Positions 1 through 14,679 of a stretch of 64,000 bases of DNA are shown here, piece after piece (position 1 is the first letter of the stretch; each line of letters begins with the position of its first letter). The stretch is from positions 207,496,746 to 207,560,745 of the forward strand of contig CM073590.1 of NCBI GenBank assembly GCA_037074705.1, written 5' to 3'. A program made the translations under genes and the position numbers. The notes beneath the pieces were generated by a model. That model saw nothing but the letters and a program-made list of their open reading frames with translations. It was not told the origin of the DNA and made no database searches. The stretch is from Zhengitettix transpicula (Eukaryota > Arthropoda > Insecta > Orthoptera > Tetrigidae).

Positions 1-3000
1 GAAAGGAAGCTCCATGCATTTAAGTTAACCATTCATGGTTCTAGTTGTCACAGTATCTTGTCTTGTTACAGTTTTCCACGGCACGGTAAATTTATTTACT
101 ATTCCACGCAAAATTTTAATAAAAGAAAATATTTCCAATGTAGATAATTTTTTAATTTTTATTGCTTCGCAATTTTTGTCGAAAAAGATGACGAAACTTT
201 GGAGTAAATAAATAATGACGATCGTTAAAAGTAAACAAGAAATTAATGTAAGTCAATTAAGTAGATAAAAATCTATAGGGAAAAGTATTTTACTAAATTC
301 TATGGAAAATAACATGAAGAACGGCTTATCTGTGGTAAAGGGGAAGGACAAATAGCTCATCTATTTATAGCCGAGAGATTTCTGCCACAGATATAAACCC
401 AGCGCAATATGTAAGGAGAAGTTATTCTGATATTGTGCTACAGCGACCAGGAAGTAATTAATTGTTAGATGTTCTTATTGCAATTTAATTTAATCTTTGT
501 AGAGAGGTGTTGGTATTACTTATAATACAAATAAAATTTAGATGACAATTATATTCGTACGTTTTCAAAGTATTGGAATGAGCCGAATATAATAAATAAT
601 AACATTATTTTTAACATTTGTCCGCAACCTGTAAGTCTGCGCCTGCGTTAGATATTTGAATAGTGCGGCGGGGTTGGCAGGCCTGGCGGGTGGAGGCCGG
701 CCTTGACTGGCCGCCGGGCGATTAGACGCACTGCCCACAGCTACGAGCTCATCATCCGCATTATGACTCTCTTCAAATCACGTCCATTCACTGTCTTTCC
801 TCTGCAGCATCCCCGTAAACGAACTCACTAATTAAGTCAATTTTTTTTTTCAAATAATTTCAAACTTGCGGTGGGGAACCAGGAACTGAAAAATCATAAT
901 CTCGGGTTTCCTCCTTCCATATTGTTTCTTGAACAATAAAATTGCCATCAGTATTGCAGTATTATTGGTCCTTAACGTACTGCTAAATTGCCATATAGAT
1001 CACTATGTACCAGCTGGACAGTTCATTCATTTTTGAGATCATCAACAGACAGATAAATCTGAAATAGAACACATTTAGACTTTAAGCAGATCGCATTCTA
1101 ATCATTAATGGAAATTGGAGCCCTTGGACCATCTTCCGCATTATTGAAGTCCTCATTTACTTTATCAGTCTCGTGGAATGAGATTTCCTCCGCCGCACGA
1201 GTTCATTTTCATTCAGAACGCGTCGCCGACATAGACTGAGGTAATGAATATATATATTTGAATCAAAAATATCAAAAATTCTTTTGACAAAACTAAATAA
1301 ACGTTATAATTTTTGTTTAGTCCGTTGGGAGAAACTATCAGCGAAGAAAATACTTTTGAAGTTAGAAGCGTGTGAACAGCATCATTTACCATAAGAATTA
1401 ACAAAATTTGAAGTTTCTACGTTCCGCAATAATCCTGATAATCGTAAACATCACATTTGCAAACATAAATGTCAGAAAAAAGTATAAATTCTTAATAGAA
1501 GCGTGGACATAGACATGGATGGAAATCAACAGTTTTTTTGAACGGTTTCTTTCATTTATCTTTACTTTTTTGAATGAATTGCCTTCTAAGCGATGGCGTA
1601 GAACCCACGGCGCTGAGAAAAACTGTTTCCCTAGGTAAAAGGATTTAACAAATGATGGATTTATTATGTTGTGAAAAACTATGGAAAAAGTCATCTTAGG
1701 AATGCATCAAACTAATGTAACATGTTAAGTATAAAAGCCATATAAATCTCTCACTGATAGCGAATCGCTTAACGTCGATGAAATTGCAGTGTCCACATCT
1801 CGTCGCAAGATGATTGAGTAGTAGTTAAATGGACAAGTCGTAATGAGGTTTATTTTTCCTGATTTATTTTGACTGGATATATAATTATGAAATATTTTCG
1901 ATACCGCTGACAACTAACTTCGAAACCCGATTAATAATATTATGCTAGCAACCGCGAGCGACAAAGAGAACGGTGGATTCTGTGGACAGTAATTGTGTAA
2001 GTTAACATGATCAGATCAATTGCGAAGTATCTAATTACATCATATGCAAATTATAGGGAAACTATAGACTCGAGACAGTCGTGTGTCACTTGTACGTAAA
2101 TTTTAGCAAATTTGTGAAAACAATAAATTCAGTGAAAATGCAGAAAATTGAAAAACGATGACGTACAAAATATTTTGTATTAAGTTTCTTCTTCAGTCCC
2201 CCTGTGAAACAAATAATTTTAGTCTCAAATTTATCTTGTTTAAATTCTAACAACCTTAAAATTAAGAACCTTCAATTAGCATAACCGTCATAAGAAGTAA
2301 AAATAATTTGGTAAAATAACATATAGGAACTTTAATTGATGTTAGCCTAGATTACAGAATCGGTGATACAGATTACATTTTACTGAACTGGGTTGATAGG
2401 AATAATAACAGATTTTTAGCGAAAAAATCAAGAAAGCATACTTACATCGAATAAAAATTGACAATAAATACCCAAAGCCACCCAAACAGACCAGACAGTA
2501 TTATCAAGAATAAGAACAGAACACTCCAAGGTGACACACAATTAACCATAGTCCTCCACCTATATGTGATCTATTCAATTTCCCAGTTACCGTCAAACAT
2601 ACGTATGATAAGCGAATATCTTAAATACGATAATTAAAAACTCCATTGAGGTTCTTCGTTCAACCGACTTTCAAAGATTAATAATTGAATTCCTGACGCA
2701 TACTAACTGTAATGGTAAAATATACGAAAACATTCCAATAGTGGTAATTAATATGTACCAAATCGGATAATGACATCGCAGTTGATGCGACTCAAAATTA
2801 TTATTTTTTAAAAAATGAAACAAGTAAATACTTCAAAAAATAGAGACGCAGTCTTAACATCTCTGGACAACGTTTATAGAAGAAAATATCACATTTCTTT
2901 TAAAATATGTTTCTTCATCAGTCAACTAAAGATTTCGACAATCTCAAAATTGTTTTGAAAGGCAAGCTGTTTCCATCCGACATTTAATTTAATTAGTTTT

Positions 3001-4846
3001 CTACTCAAGTTATTTCATACCATCGACACTTCACTAATTTCCGTTTTATTCTTTTAACCAACTAATGCTCTTTCATGTCCACGACTGTCTTGTTCTATTT
3101 TACATCTTATGTGTGATTCTAAAAATATCCCAATACACCTGTGTCTCAATGTTTCTGGAATTAAAAGATCTTCTTCTATTCGCCATTCAATCTCAGGCAC
3201 ATTCCGAGTTTATCTCTTAATCTATACCAAATCTGTATTAAAAATTTTATTTAAATCCTTCCATCATTCTTCTCTGACATATATATCTCCCAATTTTCGA
3301 TAAAGATGCCGTAGAGATAACTAAAACACAGCCTTCTTTGAGTTACGTTTCCCGAGATTAAATGAATAAGATTCCCGGAAAAAATTAACTTCAGAGCATA
3401 CAAAGCAAGGATTTCAAATGGTAGATTGATCATCAGAGATTTACCATCTCAATTTTTAGAGGTATGAGATAAGACGGATCAGCAATGTGTGAACGACACT
3501 GTAATAAATTTCATTAACCGTAGATTTACAAAGAAAGATTGGATGTATAAGAACAACAAGTGGAAGTAGGTGATTAAATGCTTGATGGTTAAAGTAAGGC
3601 AGTATTTACTTGTGGTAAGTGCTCGTTGAGGAATGAGGTTAGGTACAGACCCTTCAAGATAGAAAGCGAGCAGGGGAAGTGACACCATGGAACACGTGTT
3701 GGGCGTCATGTCCCTCGAGATTTTGGGTTGGTGGTGGAAGGCACTGAAATGACCAAAGCTTCTCTAATAGGGGTCAAGGCCGTGCAAGGGAACGATGGCG
3801 CCTCACTGGCAGACAGCAGTAAACCCAGACAAGTTTCAATATTCTCAACAACGGGTAAACAGAAATTAGCAGGTGCCCATTAGCTACCTGAACGTCTCAA
3901 GGTCTGAGGAATTGCAATATACACAAAGATCCGCTTAACTACGGATGACGGATGTACTGATGCTTTTTCCAGGCTATATCCTAAAATATACCCACGACTA
4001 ATTAATTTATATTTAAAACGTAAAATTATTGCAGAATATATCCGTTACACTTGTTAGTGTATGGAAACATTTAGTCCATTTTGGGAAAGTAATAATATTT
4101 CAAGTGAGTTTAAAACCTCGTTTCATTTGCAAATACCCTCTCTTAAATCTAATTCTCTCGTTGAAGCGTCACGTGATATGCAAGATCAATCTCGGAAAGA
4201 AAGTATGGGTGACCATTCGACAAACTACTTAAATTCAAAAAATTTTCCAGATGCTGAGTGGAAGACCTATTCTAAAACTGAAAAAAATTATATTTTCTCG
4301 GCAATACCGGCATGAAAGTAAAAAGTAAAAATACACTAATCGGTACAAACAAGCAGACAGATCTGACTAAGTCGCCCATCAATTTAGGCCAGCGGAAAAT
4401 TTAGTAACAGAGCTTGATGTTTTACTGATAAAAAATATAAGAAATAAAATCAAGAATGTATATAACATACTCAGTCCAAAAACAGGAAATATGGTCTCTC
4501 TCCCTCTCTCAAACAAACAGGACCATCACAAGGATAATCCTAGACAAACCAATCTAAAAATATTCAAACCTATTGAAACTATTTCAGGATCAAAATTTAA
4601 ATATACGTCATCTGAAGTATGAGTGTGCTAACAGTGAATGAAAAGTTAATAATTATAGCTCCAGCTCCTACATAAGCCGATTAAGACCTTAAAGTGTAAA
4701 ACTACCAATCGGCATCTGCAGCCAAATTTATATTGATATAAAACATAAATATTTGGTTGATGTTATATTGACAATGAATGGAATTAATTTATATTACTCC
4801 AAATCATTGATTGAGGGCGAAATGGCGTTTAATTTTTATTTCTAAA
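1..4846. other. AT-rich DNA, no gene seen
   Basis: No open frame here exceeds what chance gives in AT-rich DNA and none resembles a known family. A short GC-rich patch lies at about 655-740. I saw no repeat with a second copy in the window. Confidence 0.6.
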
Positions 4847-5697
4847 CTAGCTGGGTGCCCGACGTTGCGTGTTTATTTAATTATATAAACCCGAAAAAGT
4901 ATTTAATTCGATATTAATCTTTACTCAAGATGTGATTTAACCTAAATCTAAATGTTCCTAGTTCCGTACATACTTTCGACCGATAGTGCATTAATATAAA
5001 GGCTATAAAATACATTGAATTTATTGCATCAATCCCCACAAACGTACCTCCGAATTTCTTTACGAATAGAATACTTAAATATACTCCTTGATTATTGCAG
5101 GATATGTTTGTCCTTCAGTCTTCAGACATAACGAAATATTAAATTTATGAACGTGTTAGTTAGACTCACAATGTAAACAAATGGTCGCCATATTGGAGTT
5201 ACTAATATGGCACGAACATTACCTTACATTTTCCGCAAGGATCGTAAGGTATTTTGCATTGTTTTTTATTATCATTCGATGGAGTATTGCCAGATAAAAT
5301 TTTACTTTTTATTCAATAAAAATATTTCTGCTGTATTTCATTACTGGTATAGGAACTATTTCCTTTGAACGTCGCGTAGTAATGTCTCTCTGCTGTATTT
5401 CATTACTGGTATAGGAACTATTTCCTTTGAACGTCGAGTAGTAACGTCTCTCGCTCAAGTGACGTCACGGTTTCTTCGCGAGCAGTAATTTAACACACAA
5501 TGATCACATTTTTTAATTATAATTCTTTCCACCTTTATGCTAGGGGCTTCTAACCCCCACAGTACCGTTTCCCGCGGTTTGAAGAATCTGTATACCAATT
5601 TTTGTTGCAATTTATCTACGCGTTTAAATCTGTATAAAGATTAACGTAAATACATACATACAAATATACATCCTTTTTTATTATATAGATAGATTTT
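4847..5697 (+). repeat. Degenerate interspersed repeat, CTAGCTGGGTGCCCG type, copy 1
   Basis: Starts CTAGCTGGGTGCCCG and ends in a tail of tacatacata / ttatatagata type. This start and tail recur in copies at 14.7 and 41-43 kb. The signature is common in arthropod genomes as a non-LTR- or Penelope-associated repeat. It has no intact coding region. It includes a recent 62-bp tandem duplication. Confidence 0.6.
5328..5451 (+). repeat. 62-bp tandem duplication
   Basis: Two adjacent 62-bp units beginning ctgctgtatttcattactgg, at 5328 and 5390, differ at only a couple of positions (gtcgcgtagtaatg versus gtcgagtagtaacg). Confidence 0.9.
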
Positions 5698-8600
5698 ATC
5701 AGAGACGTTTGGTGATTTTCAATCATTTATAAATGAAAAATACTTTTAAGAGACGTGTCTCCAAACATAGTGATTTATAAGTTAAACTTTCAAGATTGTT
5801 TAAATTGCAACTACCATTTTAAATCAGATGATAGCTGCAAAGTATTGCTGAAAGCTTAATTTTTTATTAATCACTTTTAGAAGCTATAAATTCATATTAT
5901 CATTGAAACTAAGGACTTTTACTATTTTCGGGACCTTTCCGTGATTTTATGAAGTGTGGTGCATATAATAGAAAGTATTTTGGTGCATACAACAAACGGA
6001 AAAACGAAAAGAGCTAAGAAATTTTATTTTTCATTAGCAGAAGAAAACAGTCAATTATGCTCAGTTCAATTTAATTTAGCAAACGTTGGGATTTTGTACG
6101 GTAAGGAGGAATGTTTTGATTGCATCGAAAAATATAACATCCTAATAAGTCTATTAAGATAAAAAATATTCGAGTTCAAATATAATTTTCTAGTTTAGTC
6201 TTTTACTTTACAATCTTAAGTTCTTAGGAATATCAAATATGTTATAAAAAGTATATAGTTGCAGTGTCCGTGCTTAACTCTATTAGAACCAGTAATCAGA
6301 AAAAAATTCAAACAATTGTTTTCTTATCTTTATTCATCGAAGTCAGACGACTCCGATTTAGAACAAGAAACTCTCTCAATATCGCTTGTACTGCGACGAA
6401 GTTTCTCAACTGCAGCACCATGAAATATCCAACAGTTAAAATAAATCTTGGGGGAAAAAAATTAATGGAAATGGCGTAATCCGATCATTGCAAAATAAAA
6501 ACTATATAATTAAATAAGAAATAATTGAAAAACTTGGTTTTGTTTAATTTATTAACATTAGTTATCTAACGGAAACAAATGTGATGTTTAGCATTCAAAG
6601 AAACACGTGAGTCAAAGTTTGAAAGAAAGGAACAAAGAGCTGAAGATGAGGGTCCACGTGGATCTCTGATGCTCAAGGACGTCATAAGAAGTGCTGTAAC
6701 GCTCGAATCTCGGATTCATTCATAACCACGTGCGCATATTAAACATTTCAACCAGTCGGTTATAACACTGGCAATTATTCTTGAGAGCACGCCTTGTAAA
6801 ACTACATTCAAGTACTATGTCACATTCATTCATCAGATATTTTCCTCTATAGTAAGTAGATTTATTTCCTTTTCTTGTCGATCCTACTAGAACAGTATTC
6901 GAACATATTCGAGAAACGATCATACTAAACGATTCCTCATTTTCCCCTCCAATGAAGCAGAATTCCTTACCTATAATACATATAATAATAACAAATGAGG
7001 AACCTGTAATTATAGGCTGATCAAAAAGAGAAACGTTTCAATCACAATACATTACTATTCACATATTTCAAGAACAAAACACCTCTACTTAATTGGAGTG
7101 TCATACGCAAACCAAAATTAAATTAAACCTTTGTGTGACTAGTATGAATGTCAGCAATATTCTGTGTAAGTACTTCACAGTAATTGAGAGGAAAGGATAC
7201 ACTGACGTCAATAACTTTCATTATGGAACACAAAACATTTGATTAACCTGGTTACTGACGCCTTTGAAATATTCCCCCACTGTTTGTCCTTTAAATATGT
7301 TGACAAAGGAGTGATGTAACTTGTAGAGACAATTTTTTCCGTTATTCCACCGTCCATGTTGTTCCCTTAATTACTCACTTCATTTCCCTACCTTACAATG
7401 ACAATATAATCCCGAAAAACCTTCTCCACAAATTTTAAGGAGGGATCAACAAGCATGAAATATGTGGAAGATTTTTATACAGAATACATTTATTTTTAAA
7501 TAAATAAACAAACGACCTTGAGTCAAAAAATTATGTTTATTAACAAAAAAATTATATATACCAGCGTTTCGACCGTTTTAGGACCTCTTCAAGTTTAATC
7601 TACAATTTAGAAATTAATGACATCAATAAATAATAGGTGAAACAAAGATATCGCTTAAAACACAAAAAGAATTTTAAAGTAAATAGCCAAAGTTTCTCAG
7701 TTGTGTCCGAACACATGTACCTCCATAATCACATTTTATTGGTAAGAAGTAATAATTTTAGATGAAGAATTAAGAAATTTTACAATATTGTTGAATTAAA
7801 CTTTAACACTTCCATTAAACTTTAATTTAAATGTAAAATCTGATACCAATGATTTAAACAAAATTTATGATACTTTGTTAATTTAATATTTTAGACAATA
7901 TTGTAGTTTAATATAGTAATGAAATTTATAATTTTATAGTATTATTAAGATAAACAGGCAACTATACATTGTTTTCGGCCACACTTCATTATCACCTATC
8001 AGTTTCATTTGGGCAGCAAAACTATGCTATAAATTTTTATCTTGATTTATATATAAAATTGTAAGTAAAATAAATTGTTTAAAATTTTTTGTAATTATTC
8101 TATAAAAAACTTAATTTTAATTATGTTATTAATTTATAACCTCAACAGGTTCTGAAAAAAGTCGAAACTACGGTATATGTCAATTTTTATTTAATAAACA
8201 ATTTCCTCACTCAAGGCCTTTTATTTATTTATATTATAAATGTTAGATATTTTTTGTCATTAATATATTTATATTTTTCTTAAATGGCAAGTTTTGTTTT
8301 TCCAACTATACGAAAAACATGTCCTTGTTATGTTTTATATTTTCAAGAGGCAACAGCAAAATTTAAAGCTAATTGCCCATACCTGCCTCTAAATTAGCAG
8401 CGTGTTAAGGCACTTCTGTTGTACCGTGTACTTTTTAGTATCTGTTCACACAGAATTGATGCGAACGTAACCCTTTCCGAACGGATGTTGCGGATCGGAT
8501 GTCCTCCCCCGCACCACGTGAGAAAGATTCAAAGTCTTTGTACTGTTACAGAGTCTTGCTGAAACACCGGCACACATTCTGCACATTGGGGACAAAATTG

Positions 8601-11264
8601 AGTTTGGACAATACAGGCGAAAACATAAATAAAAATTTAATTGCTTTCTGTAGATTTGGATTTCTATTTCTATTTTGATGTTATTAATAAGCACGATAAA
8701 TTGATACCGATATTGCCAAAACAGTAGACAGTTTTAAAATCGTAGCACGTAACCAACCACATGCGACGAATAAAAATATATTATATTTCCATTAGACCTC
8801 ACTGGAGAAAAAGTACATTATTACATTCATGTAAAACTTTCATAGTAAGCACGCTGATATTAGATATACAATTCGTAACATTGGCCAATTTTCAATTAAA
8901 TAATTAAGAAAAAACTGAACTATATATATATAAATAATATTTACACAATATATATATATTGTAATAAACAAAATAAGATGGGCTTTTTAAATGAAAGATT
9001 AATAAAATTTACTAACAATATTTTTTATTGTGGCAATAACTCAAACAATTACAAAATTTATAGTATTGAATTTCTCGAGTCTTCACTGGGTTTGATAATG
9101 AACAAATCAATAATATTTATTATCTTATCAACAAAAAATCACAATTAAAAGAGAAGAAGTTTACTTGTCAATTAAACTAGAACGAAATTTAGTTGTGAAC
9201 GAAATTAAAAGTAAAATGATTGACTCTGATTAACAATTTTAATCAAAAAGAGAACGAAATCTGACGGCTATCTTTCAATTACGTTTACATAATTAATTGT
9301 TTTGTAAATTGTTACGTCTGCCCAGCATTCCAGGGTACCTTTAATTTTCTAAAACACTATTGTGGGGTTTTACACTGCTTCTAAACTCATAGATTCTACA
9401 CCAAATTTTTAAGCCAAAATTTTATATGTCGTAAGGAACTCGGATGTTCCTCCTTTCGTCATCTATCGGTTGACCGCTCGCCTTAGGTGAATTCTGCGAA
9501 TTGTCGATTGGGTAGTCTTTATTGTTCCGGACTGAAACCGAAACTTTTGCTATTTTGGCCGGCTATAGACACAAAAACTGCTTTTTCTTAGCAGGTTACG
9601 TCGTTATACTTTTATGAATGTTTTACTTTGTCCTGCTAATTACCAACCCTGTTGAATTCTCCTTCCAAAAACTGTTATACCTCGACGAGGTCTTTCCGTG
9701 CTCACCAAATCTCCATGCGAACTGTACTATCGTCTCGCAATTTAGCGCGGATACGCCATTTTGACTGACCTTCCGACAAAGGAACAGTGCTCGGCTACAT
9801 AGTCGTTATGTTCTGGACCGCCGCTGCAAAGGATTTCTCTAACAATTTAGATTTTTCAATTTCACAATTAATGTCTTAATTAATTGGTATTACAATATAT
9901 TAAGGAACGGACATAAAATAATGCTCGTCGTATTTCTTTGGTGGACCATGTCAGAATTGGAAAATCCAGCGTCACTCTAGGTAATTGGCGTAAATGAAAC
10001 AAAATTTTTTAATTAAATTCAAATTTAATACACAAACTAGGTATTTGGATTATATATAGACCACATATTCAATAGTTGTGATAAAAAATATAACTCTCAA
10101 AGAATGAAGTTTCCTGTTAACTGTTTCATGATCTTTTATTATCATACATTTTCAAGATTGAACAAATACCTTCTATAAATGGAACTTTTGAAGTTAAATG
10201 GGAGGAAAACTTCATTTAATGTTACATAAAACTGTAATACGCCAGCTAAATAGTTTCAAGAAGAAAATGAAGCAGAATTGTGATTTTCATTTGTCATTAC
10301 ATAGAAGAACGATTGATGAGGACAGAATTATGAAATTAAAAATAATTTTCTTAGCTAAAATTTTTTTTAATGAAGTTCACATTAATAGTACATATGAATT
10401 GCCTCAAAGAAAAATGTTCTCGTTGAAATTCATATTACCAGACCAGAATATTGATAATTTACAATGGAGCCTCGGAAAGTTTTCAACGTCATCTGATTCT
10501 AGAAATTTAAAATGGATAACACTATTTAGTGAAAAAACCTATCTTTATCGGAAAAATAACGAAAAAGCAACTCCAAATGATTTTATAAAATGATCTTCGC
10601 CATCATCAGCGCAGAAAGTATCGATTATTTGCGTACATAATTAATCGACCTAAACATCTGGACTAAAATAATCATAAAAAATATTCTATTTTCTTTGGGG
10701 GTAGAATATCTTTGTAAAGAATATTAGGGACACTAAATCCACAGTAGATTTTTTTAATTAAATTACTGAAATAAAAGCATCAAGTACAAAATCTCTTAAA
10801 GAATTCACACTCACATGACACGATGACTGGCGTTGCAGGCAAGCACATGACCAAACCGTTTCATATCTCCGCTACTATGAAACTTATTACATCTTTTTTA
10901 TTCGTATTTGAAAATATATATATATTATTCGTACAAAACTAAATTAAAAGCTAGAATTTTATTATTTGACTATATGTAAACATATCATTCTTTTTCAACC
11001 ACTATTAATGTTTACTTCGCTTGTGTTTTGTAATAATCAATCTACGCCACTGTATTATTCAGTTTTACGATAAATTTAAAATTCAATTAAAAACTTTTTT
11101 AGCCGACTTTACGAAGTTTCCCAGTGAAGCGCAGGCAAAAGCCTTAGTTGAATTCAATATTATAAAAATTATCTGACCCTTAATACAATTTATAATAATA
11201 TTTATTTAAATTTATAACTCAAAAATATGTTTAAATTTGTAATTTAACAATTAAACGTAAATAA
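5698..11264. other. AT-rich DNA, no gene supported
   Basis: The longest frame is 131 codons at 10198-10593 on the plus strand. It is Lys/Asn/Phe-rich, with no recognisable motif and a length expected once by chance in this much AT-rich DNA. A hammerhead-like signature lies at 7566-7600 (minus). A TA run is near 8920-8960. Confidence 0.5.
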
Positions 11265-11415
11265 TAATAAAGAAGATAGCCAAATACAGACAAAATAAGT
11301 GATAATATAAATACCACACCACGTTTCTGTCCTTGGGACAAGGATCCCAGAACTGTTGTGTGGTATTTACACTATCACTTATTTTCCCTCTATTTGGCTA
11401 TCTTTCTTTTATTAA
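11265..11415. repeat. Inverted-dimer (hairpin) repeat
   Basis: The left half (agaagatagccaaatac ... ataccacaccacgttt) and right half (tgttgtgtggtatttac ... tatttggctatcttt) are imperfect reverse complements around gtccttgggacaaggatc. The same architecture and several of the same words occur at 14300-14510. Confidence 0.75.
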
Positions 11416-12591
11416 TTTTCAATCAGACGTTAATTTTTTTCATTTAATCATTTGACGCATAGCCTTTTACTTGCGTCTCCTATTTCTTTTAACGTATATA
11501 TTTTGTCTTTTCGCAATTATGTTTTCTCACTTTCGGCTTTAATATTTATTCTAGCTTTAAAACTTGGTAAAACAATCGAACAAATTAGTTATTGCGAGGA
11601 TCCAATGTGAGTTTTTACTTAATTGTAGAAAATGGGATGTTTTGTCAGTTCATTCACATCAATTAAAGGTAAAGTTAAACAATCTAACCGTTTTCTTAAC
11701 TTTACTTAATTTCATTGTTCACGTCATTCAAGTTCGGCCCTCAATCTGCCATTAATTAATTTATTAATAAATTTTTAGATGCTCTAGATTGAAAATTCCA
11801 TAAACTGAAGAGGTCCTAATCCATGTACGAAACGTCTTAATAATTTTTTTCAAAAATTAATGTTTTCTTAATAACTGTCTAATTAATTCCGTTAATTTTA
11901 TTACTGACTTAATGGCCATCAAATTTTATTATGTTCATATATTTAATATTGTTGAGGGTGCTGAGGTTACGGTGAAGGCGAAACTTTGAAACAGTGCGGA
12001 CGAAACGTAGTAAGGAATATATTTACCATAGTTTCATTTTGTGAAACGCTGCATCGAAACCACGCGGTGACATTGAAATTATATGCCTGGAAAAATGACT
12101 TTCTCGATGCAGCATCGTCAACTCAGTAAACTGTATCTTGGACATGGCCTCAATCTCATTAAGTAATCCACAGATACTCTTATCCTATCAGCCGCCAATG
12201 AGCTTTATTTATTTATTTTCGCCCGTGGTTTAATTTTTGCTACGTGGTGTTTTCAGCGTGACGAGATGAACTCGTGGAGCCTTCCTTGAACTCCAGAACC
12301 TTCAGAATGGCTTCACTAATCACCAAATACCAATTAAAAGTAAAGACTGTTACTTCCGTGATATGGAATACATTGCTCAATTGTTAATACTTCCTTTCTG
12401 CAATCTCCCACGCATCCTCATCAGAATTAATCTGGAATGACTGCGATAAATTATTCAGAAGTCTACCAGTAATTTCTCCGATCTATTCAATCGGCCGCAC
12501 GCTGTGGAACCTCTGACTGAATGGTCTGTGTTGCTGAGACATTTTACGAGAGCTTCCACTGTGACTCGTGAACGAACTTTGTCACGCTGAA
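11416..12591. other. AT-rich DNA with one hammerhead-like motif
   Basis: No gene. At 11806-11838 the plus strand reads CTGAAGA - GGTCC...GTA - CGAAACGTC, part of the dispersed motif class described in the findings. Confidence 0.5.
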
Positions 12592-12783
12592 CTGTACCAT
12601 TTCAAAGCTTAGCATCAAAGGAGCCGCCACTGCGTTAATTACCACATCAACATATAGTAGATCTGAGTCGACGTGAAGCCACAATTGCTTACTTCTTGAC
12701 GTCAGAATGACAGCTCCACGGTATGTAGATTGGGTCACCAACCTCGTGGCGGCTCCTTTGATGAAAAACTTTGAAAATGCTCG
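12592..12783. mobile_element. MITE-like element with 18-bp terminal inverted repeats
   Basis: CATCAAAGGAGCCGCCAC at 12613-12630 is repeated as its perfect reverse complement at 12746-12763. Weaker complementarity continues outward on both sides (ttcaaagctt / aaactttgaa). The interior of about 115 bp is unrelated. No transposase is present. It could be a MITE or an inverted duplication of an older sequence. Confidence 0.55.
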
Positions 12784-14299
12784 CTTTTGCATTACAGCCT
12801 CCGTAAACCAACTTCACACTTTTCGGTGATTGCGTTTGTATGACACCTAGGCTCTAAATCAGGATCTGAGTTGCATCGAACCTGGAACGGAAATGAGTCG
12901 AATTTCTTTAATAGCAAGCATCATTTTAATATTCTCTTCACTCGTAGTTCATTCCTATAGATGGTTCATCAGGCGTGATTCTCTAAAACATAATCTCTTT
13001 GTTCAGAAATCTGAATCGTTCAGCAGAGAAAATTATTCAACTTGACTTTTATTTTTAGTAATGATGGAAATTACGTCTTTAATTACGGATCGTATGTTGA
13101 TTGGTGACACTGGCGTAATTGTTGATTGCAAAGTGCGTGTGGGAGGGCGACGCTGTGTAGTCTGAGCCGCCAGACAGAACGACGACCTTGCTTCTCCAGT
13201 CTCAAGGTCCGCGCCCCCAGCGCATAAATTGCTCCCTCGCAGTCCTCTTCAAAAATATTGCAACCACAACTCTGCGAAATGCCCACGCACTTACAAGGGA
13301 AACCACTTCCACTCGGACAACACTTCGTCCCGTGCTTTACAAATGCAGGCCGTTTTTCATAGGTTACGGACTTTCGTGGCGGAAAATCAAATGTCAGCCT
13401 CAGAAATAATTCAACTGCACTGTTACTTGTTACAAAAAAAAAAGAATAACGACACACAAGCAGTCATTTTGGTTGCAAATAATGTAAAATATTTCTGTCG
13501 TGTTTTATAGTGCAGTTTACTTGCAATAAATATAGTTCGTTCGACTTCTTGAGTGCAGACATTGAGACCGAGACTCCTTTGTCTGGCCAACAGATATCGC
13601 GGGTCAGTATAAACTGAGCTCGAGCCGTTGCTAGGGTAAAAATAGATAAAGTATTTATTATTACGTATCCCTCATACATTCTTTTGTAATTGAATTCTCT
13701 TGACTAATTATGAACTGATGAATCAATATAGCAAACGGTACTTCTCATAAATTGCGAATATTAAATTCAAATTACTTTCACAAAATAATACGTTTATTTT
13801 ATGATGATTTGAAGCTTTATCCATATAATTAAATGATTAATCATTCAGGAGGCAAACTGACGTATTAACATTATTTGCTAAATTGAGCATTGTCATGAGG
13901 TACACCAGAAATTTAGTGACTATTGGAAACGAAAAGGATGATATTAAATTTTCAGGGGCAAAAAAACAACGTTTCTTCTTCAGCGAAGTAATCAGAGCTA
14001 CAATATAAAAAAAGACACTTTTTTCTATTTAAGAAAACGAGGACTTTCCCATGGTAAATAAGGAATTAATCATTCTTCGTTTCCCAAACATGTTAAATAT
14101 TTATGATTCGACGTTTCTGAGGCGTGCTCTTCCATCGCACTCATGTGAATAGCGGTTACTTGTGTTACAGTTAACTATTTAAGATTACATATTTCAATTA
14201 ATTGAAATTAATTCAAATCGTCCGCCGGTGGCAGAGGCCGCCATGGACCCTGACAGCACAAGAGATACTTAAGCTTAGAATTATTATAACCACAGTGAA
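12784..14299. other. No gene supported; GC-rich patch
   Basis: A GC-rich block at about 13090-13410 is open on both strands (up to 124 codons minus) with no recognised protein motif. The rest is AT-rich. Confidence 0.4.
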
Positions 14300-14510
14300 T
14301 AATTTTTACGTATTATTGGTAATATTTAGAATGATAGCGAAATTAAGACAAAAAAAGTGATAAAATAATAACACACAACATTTCTGGAATCCTTGTTTAT
14401 TTGCACCTGAAGAAAGGAACAAGGCTTCCAGAAACGTTGTGTGGTAAATATATATTATTACTTCTTTTGCCTCAATTTGGCAGTTTTTCTTTTTATTAAT
14501 TTTCAATGAG
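14300..14510. repeat. Inverted-dimer (hairpin) repeat
   Basis: Arms acacaacatttctggaatcc and ggcttccagaaacgttgtgt face each other around a short centre that contains CTGAAGA. Flanks pair further (gcgaaattaagac / gcctcaatttggc). Related to 11265-11415. Confidence 0.75.
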
Positions 14511-14679
14511 ACGTACTTTTTTTCATTTTTTGTTTGTAATAATTAATTAAGAAAAACTTCTAAATAAACTAACCAATTTAACGGACAGTTGACAGTTAAA
14601 ACCTCCAAAACACAAAATTTTTGTTAAATTAGTAATTTTATTTCGTTCTTATGAGCTGTGAACAGACATTATTTATTAA

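Noticed and set aside
5328..5451. Possible CRISPR-like repeats
   Set aside because: Only two directly adjacent units without spacers, in a eukaryotic genome; a simple tandem duplication.
10198..10593. 131-codon ATG-started plus-strand frame
   Set aside because: No family resemblance, low-complexity Lys/Asn/Phe composition, and about one frame of this length is expected by chance in 64 kb of this composition.
13083..13457. 124-codon minus-strand frame in a GC-rich patch
   Set aside because: Overlaps frames on the other strand, no recognisable domain, no splice or promoter context.
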